Assembly (NCBI GenBank): GCA_016191785.1 | Contig: JACPVJ010000082.1 | Span: 1-64,000 of the forward strand | From: Myxococcales bacterium | GTDB lineage: Bacteria > Myxococcota_A > Polyangia > Polyangiales > Polyangiaceae | Direction of reading: 5' to 3' | Length of the DNA stretch: 64,000 nt | Shown here: positions 55,599 to 63,946 of the stretch, one piece after another | How positions within the stretch are numbered: position 1 is the first letter of the stretch | Layout of the letters: each line of letters starts with the position of its first letter | The notes under the pieces: model-generated | The model's database searches: none | What the model saw: only the letters and a program-made list of their open reading frames with translations | What the model was told of the DNA's origin: nothing | Made by a program: the position numbers and the translations under genes

Positions 55599-56287
55599 TC
55601 GAATGGCTCGTCCCCCAGGCGTCGTCCTACGCGGCGTCGATCGACAACCTGATCACGCTGATCACGGTCCTGGTCGGCTTCTGGTTCCTGGTCGCGCAGG
55701 GCGTGTTCTTCTACTTCATCTTCAAGTACCGCGAGCGCCCCGGCCAGAAGGCGCAGTACATCACCGGCGAGAAGAAGGAAGAGAAGAAGTGGATCAGCCG
55801 GCCGCACAACGCCGTCTTGGTCTGCGACATCGTCCTGATCGCGATGGCCATCAAGGTGTGGGTCGAGGTGAAGCAGACCATGCCGCCGGCCGACGCCAAG
55901 GTGAACGTGATCTCGCAGCAGTGGGCGTGGAGCTTCGAGCACCCCGGCCCCGACGGGAAGCTGGGCACCGAGGACGACATCCGCACCGGCGACGAGCTCC
56001 ACGTGGAGGTCGGCAAGACCTACCACTTCAACCTGGTGTCCCGGGACGTGTTGCACAGCTTCAGCATCCCGGTCTTCCGGCTGAAGCAAGATGCCGTCCC
56101 GGGCCGGATCATCCAAGGCTGGTTCAAGCCGACCAAGACCGGCAGCTTCGACATCCAGTGCGCCGAGATCTGCGGCGTGGGGCACGGCCTGATGCCGGGC
56201 CGAATCATCATCGAATCCCCCGCGGCCCACGCCGCGTGGGTCGCCGAGCAGTCGCAGAAGAAGCTCGCCAGCGCGAAAGCCCCCTGA
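55595..56287 (+). CDS. coxB: Cytochrome c oxidase subunit II
   Basis: The 230-residue protein has two N-terminal membrane helices (LITVLVGFWFLVAQGVFFYF and VLVCDIVLIAMAIKVWVEV) and a cupredoxin domain with the binuclear CuA ligands: His in VLHSFSIP, then CAEICGVGHGLMPG providing two Cys, the Glu carbonyl, His and Met. There is no fused cytochrome c domain, so it depends on a separate cytochrome c, here the c4-like protein. The acidic-aromatic QQWAWSFEH patch is the usual electron-entry region. Confidence 0.96.
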   Translation: MIEWLVPQASSYAASIDNLITLITVLVGFWFLVAQGVFFYFIFKYRERPGQKAQYITGEKKEEKKWISRPHNAVLVCDIVLIAMAIKVWVEVKQTMPPADAKVNVISQQWAWSFEHPGPDGKLGTEDDIRTGDELHVEVGKTYHFNLVSRDVLHSFSIPVFRLKQDAVPGRIIQGWFKPTKTGSFDIQCAEICGVGHGLMPGRIIIESPAAHAAWVAEQSQKKLASAKAP

Positions 56288-56290
56288 GCC

Positions 56291-57997
56291 ATGAGTAACG
56301 CTCCCCACGAAGAAGGCTGGGTCAAGAAGTACTTGTGGTCCACCGACCACAAGATCATCGGCTTCCAGTACCTGTTCACCGGCATGGCCATGGCCCTCCT
56401 CGGGGGCTTTTTCGCCTACGCCTTCCGCATGCAGCTCGGTTTTCCGGGCAAGAGCGTGCCGGGGTACGGCCTGGTCTCGCCCAACGAGTACAACGCCCTG
56501 GTCACCAACCACGGCACGATCATGATCTTCTGGTTCGCGATGCCGGTGCTGATCGCGGCCTTCGGGAACTTCCTGATCCCGCTGATGATCGGCTGCGACG
56601 ACATGGTGTTCCCGCGGCTCAACCGGCTCAGCTACCAGATCTTCCTGCTCAGCGCGGTGATCCTGATCGCGTCGTTCTTCGTGCCGGGCGGCGCGTTCGG
56701 TGGCGCGTGGACGGCCTACCCGCCGCTCTCGGCGAAGCACCAGTACAGCCTGACGCCGGCGGGCGCCACGTTCTGGCTTCTGGCCGTGGCCCTCGAGTTC
56801 GTGGCGTTCTTGATGGGCGGCATCAACTTCGTGACCACCGTGATGAACTCACGGGCGCCGGGCATGAAGTGGCACCAGATCCCGGTGGTGATCTGGATGA
56901 TCGTCGTGGCCAGCATCGTGTTCATGGCCTCGGTGGGCCCGCTGGTCGCCGGCGCCGTGATGCTGCTCTTCGACCAGCAGTTCGGCACCGGGTTCTACGA
57001 TCCGGTTCGCGGCGGCGACCCGATCTTGTGGCAGCACCTGTTCTGGTTCTTCGGCCACCCCGAGGTGTACGTCGTGCTCTTGCCGGCGGTCGGCATCGTG
57101 ATCGACGTAATCGCCGTCTTCGCCCGCAAGAAGGTGTTCGCCTACAAGACGGTGCTCTACACCGCCTTCGCCACCGGCATCTTGAGCTTCTTCGTCTGGG
57201 CTCACCACCAGTTCGTGGCGGGCATCGACCCGCGCATGGCCAACGTGTTCACGGCCACCACCGTGCTCATCTCGGTGCCCATCGCCGAGATGATCTTCGT
57301 GACCATCGCCACGCTCTATGGCGGGTCGATTCGCCTGACCACGCCCATGCTCTGGGCGCTGGCCTTCGTCGCCGAGTTCCTGATCGGCGGCGTGACGGGC
57401 ATCTACCTCGGGTCCAGCGGGTCGGACATCTACTTCCACGACACGTACTTCGTGCTGGCGCATTTCCACTACACCTTCGTGCCCATCGCGGTGATCGGCA
57501 GCTTCGCGGGCGTGACCTATTGGTTCCCCAAGATGTTCGGGAAGATGCTGGACGAGAAGCTGGGCAAGCTCCACTTCTGGGCGACCATCATCCCGTTCAA
57601 CTTCATCTTCATCCCGCTGTTCATCACCGGCGCGGCGGGCGACCACCGCCGCATCCACGACTATTCTCGCTTCCCCGACCTGGCTCGCGCCGACCTGCAG
57701 AACCTCCGCGCGATTGCCACGGTCGCGACGGTCGCCATGCTCGTGGCGCAGGTGATCTTCTTCTACAACTTCTTCAAGAGCATGAAGAGCGGCAAGCGCG
57801 CGGGCAACAACCCGTGGAACGCCAACACCCTCGAGTGGAGCGCGGCCTCGCCGCCGCCCCACGGCAACTTCGAGGTGCTGCCCACCGTCTACCGAGGGCC
57901 GTACGAGTACTCGGCACCGGGGCGCGAGAGCGACTTCTGGCCGCAAGACGAGCCGCCGGACGGTGAGACCGAGCCCGCACAGGAGGCCGCGGAATGA
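56291..57997 (+). CDS. coxA: Cytochrome c oxidase subunit I (A-type heme-copper oxidase)
   Basis: The 568-residue protein has the 12 core helices and all metal ligands: NHGTIMIFW (heme a His), QHLFWFFGHPEVYVVLLP with the CuB His, the proton-gating Glu and the crosslinked Tyr, WAHHQFVAG (two CuB His), and VLAHFHYTF (heme a3 and heme a His). The Glu in GHPEVY marks the A1 type with a full D-channel. The enzyme reduces oxygen to water and pumps protons. The C-terminal 90 residues are a soluble extension. Confidence 0.98.
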   Translation: MSNAPHEEGWVKKYLWSTDHKIIGFQYLFTGMAMALLGGFFAYAFRMQLGFPGKSVPGYGLVSPNEYNALVTNHGTIMIFWFAMPVLIAAFGNFLIPLMIGCDDMVFPRLNRLSYQIFLLSAVILIASFFVPGGAFGGAWTAYPPLSAKHQYSLTPAGATFWLLAVALEFVAFLMGGINFVTTVMNSRAPGMKWHQIPVVIWMIVVASIVFMASVGPLVAGAVMLLFDQQFGTGFYDPVRGGDPILWQHLFWFFGHPEVYVVLLPAVGIVIDVIAVFARKKVFAYKTVLYTAFATGILSFFVWAHHQFVAGIDPRMANVFTATTVLISVPIAEMIFVTIATLYGGSIRLTTPMLWALAFVAEFLIGGVTGIYLGSSGSDIYFHDTYFVLAHFHYTFVPIAVIGSFAGVTYWFPKMFGKMLDEKLGKLHFWATIIPFNFIFIPLFITGAAGDHRRIHDYSRFPDLARADLQNLRAIATVATVAMLVAQVIFFYNFFKSMKSGKRAGNNPWNANTLEWSAASPPPHGNFEVLPTVYRGPYEYSAPGRESDFWPQDEPPDGETEPAQEAAE

Positions 57998-58566
57998 GCA
58001 AGCCCATCGCCACGACCCGCAGCGCCACTGGCATCCCCACCGGCCGCCTCGCCGTCTGGTGGGTGATCGCCTCTGAAATCGTGATCTTCGGTGGCCTGCT
58101 CGCCTCGTACATCATGCACCGCCTCGGCCACCCCGAGTTCGGCGACTACGCGTCGCACACCAACACCTGGATCGGCGCCTTCAACACCCTGGTGCTGCTC
58201 TCGTCCAGCCTCTCGGCGGTGCTGGCGCACCAGGCCGCCGAGCGCAAGGACGGCGAGCGGGCGGCCAAGCTGCTCGGGTTGACCATGCTCGGCGGGCTCA
58301 CGTTCGCGGGCGTGAAGGCCGCCGAGTGGACCATGGAGATCAGCTCGGGCTTCACCCTGACCACCAACGCGTTCTGGTCGTTCTACTACACCGCAGCGGG
58401 CCTGCACGCGCTGCACGTGATCGGCGGCGTGGTGATCATGGGCTTCGTCGCCCGGGACGCCGCTCAGGGCAAAGAGCTCCAGCGGGTCGAGCTGATCGGT
58501 AACTACTGGCACTTCGTCGACGTGGTCTGGATCTTCCTGTTTCCGCTGCTCTACATCGCCAAGTGA
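57994..58566 (+). CDS. coxC: Cytochrome c oxidase subunit III, short form
   Basis: The 190-residue protein has about five helices and the subunit III signature. It starts at the coxA stop (overlap of four bases). Key stretches are AVWWVIASEIVIFGGLLASY, TWIGAFNTLVLLSSSLSAVL and the C-terminal SFYYTAAGLHALHVIGGVV, with HFVDVVWIFLFPLLYI as last helix. Compared with a 7-helix subunit III it lacks the first two helices, as in many bacteria. A second similar gene lies at 59032. Confidence 0.88.
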   Translation: MSKPIATTRSATGIPTGRLAVWWVIASEIVIFGGLLASYIMHRLGHPEFGDYASHTNTWIGAFNTLVLLSSSLSAVLAHQAAERKDGERAAKLLGLTMLGGLTFAGVKAAEWTMEISSGFTLTTNAFWSFYYTAAGLHALHVIGGVVIMGFVARDAAQGKELQRVELIGNYWHFVDVVWIFLFPLLYIAK

Positions 58567-58577
58567 GGAGTTCGCGC

Positions 58578-59030
58578 ATGTCTTCTTCCGACGAATCCAG
58601 GCACGAAGAGCAGGCGAGCCGGGCCCACAGCGAGCCACCGCCCGCGAAGAGGGCCCAGCCGGCCGGGCACCACGCCGAGCCCCACGGCGACATGTTCTAC
58701 GTCCAGATCTGGGCGCTGCTCGTGGTGCTGCTGGTGGTCAGCGTGGTGGGGCCGATGCTCGGCCACCCCGTCATCACCCTGGTCACCGCCTTCGGCATCG
58801 CCCTGGTCAAGGCCTACCTGGTGACCAAGCACTTCATGCACCTGGCGGTCGAGCGGCGGTACGTCGTCTACCTCTTGGTCACCATGGTGGCCATGATGGT
58901 GCTGTTCTTCGCCGGCACCGCTCCCGACGTGATGAAGCACAAGGGCTTCAACTGGAAGAACGAGGCCGCCGAGCAAGAAGTGAAGCGCGCGCTCGACGCC
59001 ATCAAGCACAACCCGCACAAGGCCCACTGA
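58578..59030 (+). CDS. Cytochrome c oxidase subunit IV-like protein
   Basis: ATG at 58578 gives 150 residues: a hydrophilic N-terminus with His, then three helices (FYVQIWALLVVLLVVSVVGP, PVITLVTAFGIALVKAYLVT and YVVYLLVTMVAMMVLFFAGT). The middle helix followed by KHFMHLAVER is typical of the bacterial COX4/CyoD-like subunit family. Such small subunits stabilise subunit I and CuB. It lies between two subunit III genes. Confidence 0.8.
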   Translation: MSSSDESRHEEQASRAHSEPPPAKRAQPAGHHAEPHGDMFYVQIWALLVVLLVVSVVGPMLGHPVITLVTAFGIALVKAYLVTKHFMHLAVERRYVVYLLVTMVAMMVLFFAGTAPDVMKHKGFNWKNEAAEQEVKRALDAIKHNPHKAH

Positions 59031-59031
59031 C

Positions 59032-59628
59032 GTGACCGCCGCCAGCCTCTCCGTCGATCGCCCCTCGGGCGTCAGCCCCCGCCGCCCGGCGGTGGCGTCG
59101 AACGCCGTGGTGGGCATGGCGATCTTCCTGGCGGCCGAGGTCATGTTCTTCGGGGCGCTGATCAGCGCCTTCACCATCACGCGCATCAGCACCCCGGGGG
59201 CATGGCCACCTCCCGGCCAACCGCGCCTGCCCATCGAAGCCACGGCGGTGAACACCGGCGTGCTCTTGGCGAGCGGCGTCGCGCTCTATTTCGCACACCG
59301 CCAGTCGGCGCTGTCGGCCCGGCGCGCAGCCAAGATGTTGGGGGTCGCCCTCGGCCTGGGCGCCGCGTTCGTGCTCTTCCAGGGCTGGGAGTGGGTCGGC
59401 TTGATCCGCGAGGGGCTCACCATGCGGTCGGGCCCCGCCGGCAGCTACTTCTACCTCTTGGTGGGCGCTCACGCGCTGCACGCCGTGGCGGGTTTGATCG
59501 CGCTTGGCGTAGCGCGCGCCCGAGCGCTGCGCGACGCGCTGGCGCCTGGCTTCTTCACCGCGACCCGGCTGTACTGGTTCTTCGTGGTGGGCCTCTGGCC
59601 CGTCCTCTACTGGCGGGTGTACCTGTGA
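59032..59628 (+). CDS. Second cytochrome c oxidase subunit III-like protein
   Basis: GTG at 59032, directly after the preceding stop, gives 198 residues and about five helices. Diagnostic pieces are NAVVGMAIFLAAEVMFFGAL, the Trp-Glu of FQGWEWVGLIREGL, SYFYLLVGAHALHAVAGLIA and the last helix LYWFFVVGLWPVLYWRVYL. The ubiquitous E in AAEVMFF corresponds to the conserved helix-3 Glu. It is distant from the first subunit III (57994). Its stop overlaps the next start as GTGA. Confidence 0.85.
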   Translation: MTAASLSVDRPSGVSPRRPAVASNAVVGMAIFLAAEVMFFGALISAFTITRISTPGAWPPPGQPRLPIEATAVNTGVLLASGVALYFAHRQSALSARRAAKMLGVALGLGAAFVLFQGWEWVGLIREGLTMRSGPAGSYFYLLVGAHALHAVAGLIALGVARARALRDALAPGFFTATRLYWFFVVGLWPVLYWRVYL

Positions 59629-59870
59629 AGCCGGCGCTCGGGGCTCTGCTCCTGGTGCTGCTCACTCCGGCGCTCGCGGCGGCGTGCCCCGTGTGCGGCA
59701 CGGCTCAGAGCGAGAACGTGCGCAACGCGTTCGTGGGGTCGACCGTCTTCCTCAGCCTCTTGCCGCTCACCCTGATTGGCGGCCTGATTGGCCTCGGCAT
59801 CTGGCACGTCCGGCGCAAAGAGCGCGAGCGCGAACGCAGCGAGGCCGCGGGCGGCGTGGCGGCGGAGTAG
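59625..59870 (+). CDS. 81-residue secreted membrane protein with CPVCG motif
   Basis: GTG at 59625 overlaps the subunit III stop (GTGA). The 81-residue product has a signal peptide (ALLLVLLTPALAAA), then CPVCGTAQSENVRNAFVGST, one hydrophobic helix (VFLSLLPLTLIGGLIGLGIW) and a basic, Glu-rich tail. The mature N-terminus thus begins with a Cys-x2-Cys pair facing outside, which could be redox-active or bind copper or heme for oxidase maturation (inference). It is likely a final gene of the operon. Confidence 0.7.
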   Translation: MKPALGALLLVLLTPALAAACPVCGTAQSENVRNAFVGSTVFLSLLPLTLIGGLIGLGIWHVRRKERERERSEAAGGVAAE

Positions 59871-59912
59871 CGAAGCCCGCTCTGCCAGGATTCGGCTCGC
59901 GCACCGGGGCGC

Positions 59913-60872
59913 TCACTGCTCGAAGCAGAAGAGGTGCTGCAATAGACTCGACGAGCAGCTCTTCACAGGTCCGTCCGTCCAAGCCGACGTGGTCACGTCG
60001 GTGCTTCCGGCAACGAACTTGTCCGTTCCCGCGGTGCTCAACCAACCGTTGCACTCCATGCTGACCGAGCTGAACGTGCCGTCCGTCTTCACGTTCGTCA
60101 TCACGGCCTTCCCGGTGACCGGGGTCTTGTCCGGCCCCTTGTCGATCGCGTGCTTCAGCGGGTCCGTCGCGAGCGCGGCAAAGCTGTCGGCGACCTTGGT
60201 CGTGCCGTCGGGGAGCACGTAGGGCGTGTTCGACTTCGTGAACAAGCTGATGGGTGCGACGATGCCGTCGCTGATCCAGGCCTTGAACGTGCCCTTGAGC
60301 GAGGCCCCCGTCGCCGCCGCCGCGCAGGCCGCGTCCGCCCCGGTCACGCCGCCGAGGTTGGTCCCGTAGCCGTCCTTGGTCACGAACACGACCTTGTCGC
60401 ACTCGCCGGCGGTGCAGTTGGCGTTGGGGCAGACCTTGCCACAGGCGCCGCAGTTCTGAGGGTCGGTCTTGACATCCACGCACAGGCCCGAGCTGCCCTG
60501 CTTGCAGAACGTCTTGGTCGCGTCGTTGCAGGCGCAGCTCGAGCTCTTGCACGCCGCACCCGTCGGGCAGACGTTGTTGCACGCCCCGCAGTTCACGTCG
60601 TCGCTCGTGGTGTCGGTGCAGACCGTGGCCGTTCCTTTGGTGCACTCGGTCTTGGGCGAAGCGCAGCCCCCGCCACTGCCGCCGCCGGAGACCGTGCCGC
60701 CCGCCCCAGCGCTGCCCGAGGCGCCACCGCTGCCCGAGGCGCCACCGCTGCCCGAGGCGCCGCCGCTTCCGGCAGCCCCACCGGCATCTTCCGTCGACGG
60801 AACGAAGTCGGAAGGCGAAGAGCAAGCGGCCAGTGCAATCCCAACGAAACCCGACGCGATTGCGCGAGCCAT
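59913..60872 (-). CDS. DUF1554-like lipoprotein, copy 1
   Basis: The 319-residue protein has lipobox IALAAC (Cys17), a Gly/Ala/Ser linker with GASGSG units, and a Cys-rich region (CGACNNVCPTGAAC, CGACGKVCPN), then a compact domain of about 150 residues. It starts VVFVTKDGYGTNLGGVTGADAAC and contains LKGTFKAWISDGIVAP, characteristic of the DUF1554/collagen-XV-like C-type-lectin-related family. It ends LLQHLFCFEQ. It is probably a surface ligand-binding protein. A near-identical copy lies at 60952-61935, about 80 bases upstream. Confidence 0.82.
   Translation of the reverse strand: MARAIASGFVGIALAACSSPSDFVPSTEDAGGAAGSGGASGSGGASGSGGASGSAGAGGTVSGGGSGGGCASPKTECTKGTATVCTDTTSDDVNCGACNNVCPTGAACKSSSCACNDATKTFCKQGSSGLCVDVKTDPQNCGACGKVCPNANCTAGECDKVVFVTKDGYGTNLGGVTGADAACAAAATGASLKGTFKAWISDGIVAPISLFTKSNTPYVLPDGTTKVADSFAALATDPLKHAIDKGPDKTPVTGKAVMTNVKTDGTFSSVSMECNGWLSTAGTDKFVAGSTDVTTSAWTDGPVKSCSSSLLQHLFCFEQ
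60709..60770. repeat. 18-bp coding repeat in copy 1
   Basis: About three units of an 18-bp repeat encode GASGSG on the minus strand within the linker of the lipoprotein at 59913. Units are nearly identical. The duplicated gene at 60952 holds four units of a slightly different 18-mer. Confidence 0.7.
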
Positions 60873-60951
60873 CGCCGGACGCTACCGGAGGCGCCAAGCG
60901 GGGACAAGTCGCGTATTCGAGGCCCTGGTGCTGACCATCGCGCCCGACCGT

Positions 60952-61935
60952 TCACTGCTCGAAGCAGAAGAGGTGCTGCAACAGACTCGACGAGCAGCTC
61001 TTCACGGGGCCATCCGTCCAGTCGGACGTCGTCACGTCGGTGCTGCCGGCAACGAACTTGTCCGTTCCCGCGGTGCTCAACCAACCGTTGCACTCCATGC
61101 TGACCGAGCTGAACGTGCCGTCCGTCTTCACGTTCGTCATCACGACCTTGCCGGTCACCGGCGTCTTGTCTTCGCCCTTATTGATGGCGTGCTTGAGCGG
61201 GTCCGTCGCGAGGGCAGCGAAGCTGTCGGCCACCTTGGTCGAGCCGTCGGGCAGCACGTAGGGCGTGTTCGACTTCTTGAACGAGTTGGAGGGGGCGACC
61301 ACGCCGTCGCTGATCCAGGCCTTGAACGTGCCCTTCAGCCCCGCCGTGCTGGCGGCGCTGGCGCAGGCCGCGTCCGCCCCGGTCACGCCGCCGAGGTTGG
61401 TCCCGTAGCCGTCCTTGGTGACGAACACGACCTTGTCGCACTCGCCGGCGGTGCAGTTGGCGTTGGGGCAGACTTTGCCGCAAGCGCCGCAGTTCTGGGG
61501 GTCGGTCTTGACGTCCACGCACACGCCCGAGCTGCCGACCTTGCAGAACGTCTTGGTCGCGTCGTTGCACGCGCAGCTCGAGCTCTTGCACGCCGCACCC
61601 GTCGGGCAGGCGTTGTTGCACGCGCCGCAGTTCGCGTCGTCGCTGGTGGTGTCGGTGCAGACCGTGGCCGTGCCCTTGGTGCATTCGGTCTTGGGCGAGG
61701 CGCAGCCCCCGCCACTGCCGCCGCCGCCGGAGACCGTGCCGCCCGCCCCGCCGCTGCCCGATGCGCCGCCGCTGCCCGATGCGCCGCCGCTGCCCGATGC
61801 GCCGCCGCTGCCCGATGCGCCGCCCGTCGCGCCGCCGGAGCCACCGCCGCCCGTCGAGCCGGTTACGTTTTCGGACGACGAGGAGCAGGCCGCGACAAGA
61901 ACACCGATACCGAAGAGCGCGAGCGACTTGGTCAT
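60952..61935 (-). CDS. DUF1554-like lipoprotein, copy 2
   Basis: This 327-residue protein is collinear with copy 1: lipobox GVLVAAC (Cys17), Gly/Ser linker, the same Cys-rich blocks and the DUF1554-like domain. Differences from copy 1 are mainly in the linker, which is longer, and scattered substitutions such as ASTAGLKGTFKAWISDG for ATGASLKGTF. Long stretches are identical at DNA level, including about 100 bases starting at 61046 and 60007, so the duplication is recent. Role as for copy 1; the two may have diverging ligand specificity. Confidence 0.82.
   Translation of the reverse strand: MTKSLALFGIGVLVAACSSSSENVTGSTGGGGSGGATGGASGSGGASGSGGASGSGGASGSGGAGGTVSGGGGSGGGCASPKTECTKGTATVCTDTTSDDANCGACNNACPTGAACKSSSCACNDATKTFCKVGSSGVCVDVKTDPQNCGACGKVCPNANCTAGECDKVVFVTKDGYGTNLGGVTGADAACASAASTAGLKGTFKAWISDGVVAPSNSFKKSNTPYVLPDGSTKVADSFAALATDPLKHAINKGEDKTPVTGKVVMTNVKTDGTFSSVSMECNGWLSTAGTDKFVAGSTDVTTSDWTDGPVKSCSSSLLQHLFCFEQ
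61751..61822. repeat. 18-bp coding repeat in copy 2, four units
   Basis: Four consecutive identical or nearly identical 18-bp units (start 61751, 61769, 61787, 61805) encode GASGSG on the minus strand in the linker of copy 2. The array differs in unit sequence and copy number from copy 1, showing independent unit turnover after the gene duplication. Confidence 0.8.
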
Positions 61936-61997
61936 GCGCCGACGTTAGTTCCATGACCGCGAGCGTGCAACCGCTGCGCGGCGCCCCCGAGTCCCGC

Positions 61998-63296
61998 TCA
62001 GTACACGAACCGGCGAATGTCGTAGCGCGCGATCGGGACCGTCACGCCCGCCTGCCGCAGTCGCGCGCGGAGCTCGACGGCCTGCGCTTCGATCTCAAAT
62101 CGAGACAGCGCCCCGAGCTCGCCGAGCGACGCCGCGAAGCGCGACCCGGGCTCGACCTGGAGGGGCGAGAGATAGACGCGGTCGCCTTGACAGAGGGCCA
62201 TGCGCGCGAGGGTATCGACGGTCGCCTCGACGTGCCGAGCCTGCCAGCGCTTTCCCCCGGCGCCGCACAGCACGATCACGCCGACGCCGATCCCCGCCTC
62301 GTGCAGCTGCTCGACCAGCCGGGTCGCGCCGGCAGATTCGGCGGGCTTGCCCAAGGTCGCGAGCACGTCGTCACAGCCGCTCTCGAGCCCCAGCGACACC
62401 CCCTCGACGCCGCGGGCGCGGAGCTCCGCCCACTCTTCGGTGCGCTTCGGGCTCGAGAAGGCGTCGACGAAGGCCGAAAGGCTCCCTAGCTCGGCGGGGG
62501 CCCCGGCCAGCTCGCGGTGGACGACGTCGAGCAAAGGCAAGAGCTTGTCACGCGTCATCACCAGCGCGTTGGCCTGGCCCAGGAACACGCCGCGGCGCAG
62601 CGGCAGCGCCCGCCCCAAGAGACCCAGCACGCGACGGATGTGCTCGCCGAGCGCGGGCGGCGACTTCAGGGCGAAGCGCGCGTCGCGGTACAGGTGACAG
62701 AACGTGCAACGATTCCACGAGCACCCAGAGGTGAGCTGGACCACCAAGGCGCGACTTTCGTCGGGCGGCAAGATCGGGATCGGATCGTAGGCGGCACGAA
62801 ACCGCTCGGCCTCGGCCGCGGTCTGGTGGGTCTGGGCTCGGCGCAGGACCTCGACCACGAGCGGGTCGGCGGCCTGGGGCAGGGCCCCGACCACGGCATC
62901 GACCAAGGCCCGCGCCTCGGCCAGCACGCGCTCGCCCTCAGTCCCGGGCAGGACCTCGATGGCAAGCGATCGCTCGCCGTGCTCGCGGTCGACCCGGACC
63001 CGACGGACCCGGCCGTCGAGCCCCCGCTGATACGAGCTCTCGCCCAGCCACGCCCGGTGCATGCGCCCCTCGAGATCGAGGTGCACCAGTTTGGTCTTGC
63101 CGCTGAACAACGACAGCATGTGCGCCTTCTGCGCGACGCCGAGCTCGCCGCCGGCGAGCGAGAGGACCTCGCGATACGCGCTCCCGAGCTCGTGCTCGGT
63201 GATCAGCGGGGGGATCACCGGCTCGACCACCGGCGAACGATGGCGCGCGCGCCGTGGCGACGCAACCTCGGCCGGCGGATCCGACGGCGACGTCAC
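61998..63296 (-). CDS. Radical SAM protein coupled to a toxin-antitoxin operon
   Basis: GTG at 63296 overlaps the toxin stop as GTGA and gives 432 residues. The cluster motif GCSWNRCTFCHLYRD has spacing Cys-x4-Cys-x2-Cys, an accepted variant. Conserved downstream segments are GQANALVM, SLSAFVDAFSSPKRTEEW, GVEGVSLGLESGCDDVLATLG and YLSPLQVEPGSRF, resembling MiaB/HemN-related radical SAM proteins of uncertain function. The N-terminal 170 residues are an additional domain. No other start with a ribosome site is visible nearby. Substrate unknown. Confidence 0.8.
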   Translation of the reverse strand: MTSPSDPPAEVASPRRARHRSPVVEPVIPPLITEHELGSAYREVLSLAGGELGVAQKAHMLSLFSGKTKLVHLDLEGRMHRAWLGESSYQRGLDGRVRRVRVDREHGERSLAIEVLPGTEGERVLAEARALVDAVVGALPQAADPLVVEVLRRAQTHQTAAEAERFRAAYDPIPILPPDESRALVVQLTSGCSWNRCTFCHLYRDARFALKSPPALGEHIRRVLGLLGRALPLRRGVFLGQANALVMTRDKLLPLLDVVHRELAGAPAELGSLSAFVDAFSSPKRTEEWAELRARGVEGVSLGLESGCDDVLATLGKPAESAGATRLVEQLHEAGIGVGVIVLCGAGGKRWQARHVEATVDTLARMALCQGDRVYLSPLQVEPGSRFAASLGELGALSRFEIEAQAVELRARLRQAGVTVPIARYDIRRFVY

Positions 63297-63634
63297 CCCA
63301 GCGACAGAGCGAGTCTCAGGCCGGCATCGACTGCCTTCCGGGCTCGAACCGACAGGCTACCGGCGATTTCGTCGAAGTATGTCGAGTCCAGCGTCATGAC
63401 CTGGCAGACCAGCGCTACTGACGGGCGGTCGAGGCCGGTCTCGCGCGGCTGGAGCAGCACGTTCCCGATGGCCTCCGCGCGCCGCAGATTGGAGGTGAGC
63501 GGGACGACCATCACGGTTCGGAGCGCGGATTCCGTCAAGAGATCGTCTTGAACGACCAGGACCGGTCGGCGCAACGCCGGAGCAGAGCCCCTCGGCTCAC
63601 CGAGGTCGGCCCACCAGACTTCCCCCCGCTTCAT
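63293..63634 (-). CDS. MazF/PemK-family endoribonuclease toxin
   Basis: ATG at 63634 gives 113 residues starting MKRGEVWWADLGEPRGS, the family hallmark; an in-frame ATG at 63655 would add seven residues and overlap the antitoxin. Further motifs are RRPVLVVQDD, TVMVVPLTSN and VALVCQVMTLD, with the usual Arg and Thr-Ser active-site residues. MazF-like enzymes cleave mRNA at short sequences and slow growth. It is seven bases from the antitoxin stop and overlaps the radical SAM gene. Confidence 0.9.
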   Translation of the reverse strand: MKRGEVWWADLGEPRGSAPALRRPVLVVQDDLLTESALRTVMVVPLTSNLRRAEAIGNVLLQPRETGLDRPSVALVCQVMTLDSTYFDEIAGSLSVRARKAVDAGLRLALSLG

Positions 63635-63641
63635 CACCCCA

Positions 63642-63884
63642 TCACCACTCGACATCGCGGAGCGCCTGTTTCGCCGACGAGGCGGCGAGCTCGCTCATCT
63701 CGTCGGGTCCGGATTCGGCGCCGAACGCGCGATCGTACGACGCTCGGATCTCGCTAGCCCGATGGCTTTCGACAAAGCGCTCGAGGGCTCGGGTGAACAG
63801 CTCGCTTCGCGACACGCCGAGCTTCTTGGCGACCCGCTCTGCTCGCTCGAAGATCGCGTCGGGGATCGAGACAGCCGTCTTCAC
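63642..63884 (-). CDS. RHH-type antitoxin
   Basis: GTG at 63884 gives 80 residues; the longer ATG at 63917 lies upstream of the palindrome and -10 element, so is rejected. The N-terminus KTAVSIPDAIFERAERVAKK continues LGVSRSELFTRALERFV, a clear ribbon-helix-helix DNA-binding fold of the MazE/CopG type. The C-terminal 35 residues, acidic and probably disordered, would wrap the toxin. It should bind its own promoter. Confidence 0.88.
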   Translation of the reverse strand: MKTAVSIPDAIFERAERVAKKLGVSRSELFTRALERFVESHRASEIRASYDRAFGAESGPDEMSELAASSAKQALRDVEW

Positions 63885-63900
63885 ACGCCGAGTATGACCT

Positions 63901-63911
63901 GGGTTATACCC
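63901..63911. promoter_or_regulatory. Palindrome overlapping the TA promoter -10
   Basis: GGGTTATACCC (63901-63911) is a near-perfect palindrome. On the minus strand it contains TATAAC, 5 of 6 to the -10 consensus, about 19 bases before the GTG at 63884. It is a plausible operator for the RHH antitoxin. No good -35 was seen. Confidence 0.45.
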
Positions 63912-63946
63912 GCGCACAAGGGCGCGGGCGAAGCGACTGAGCCGGC

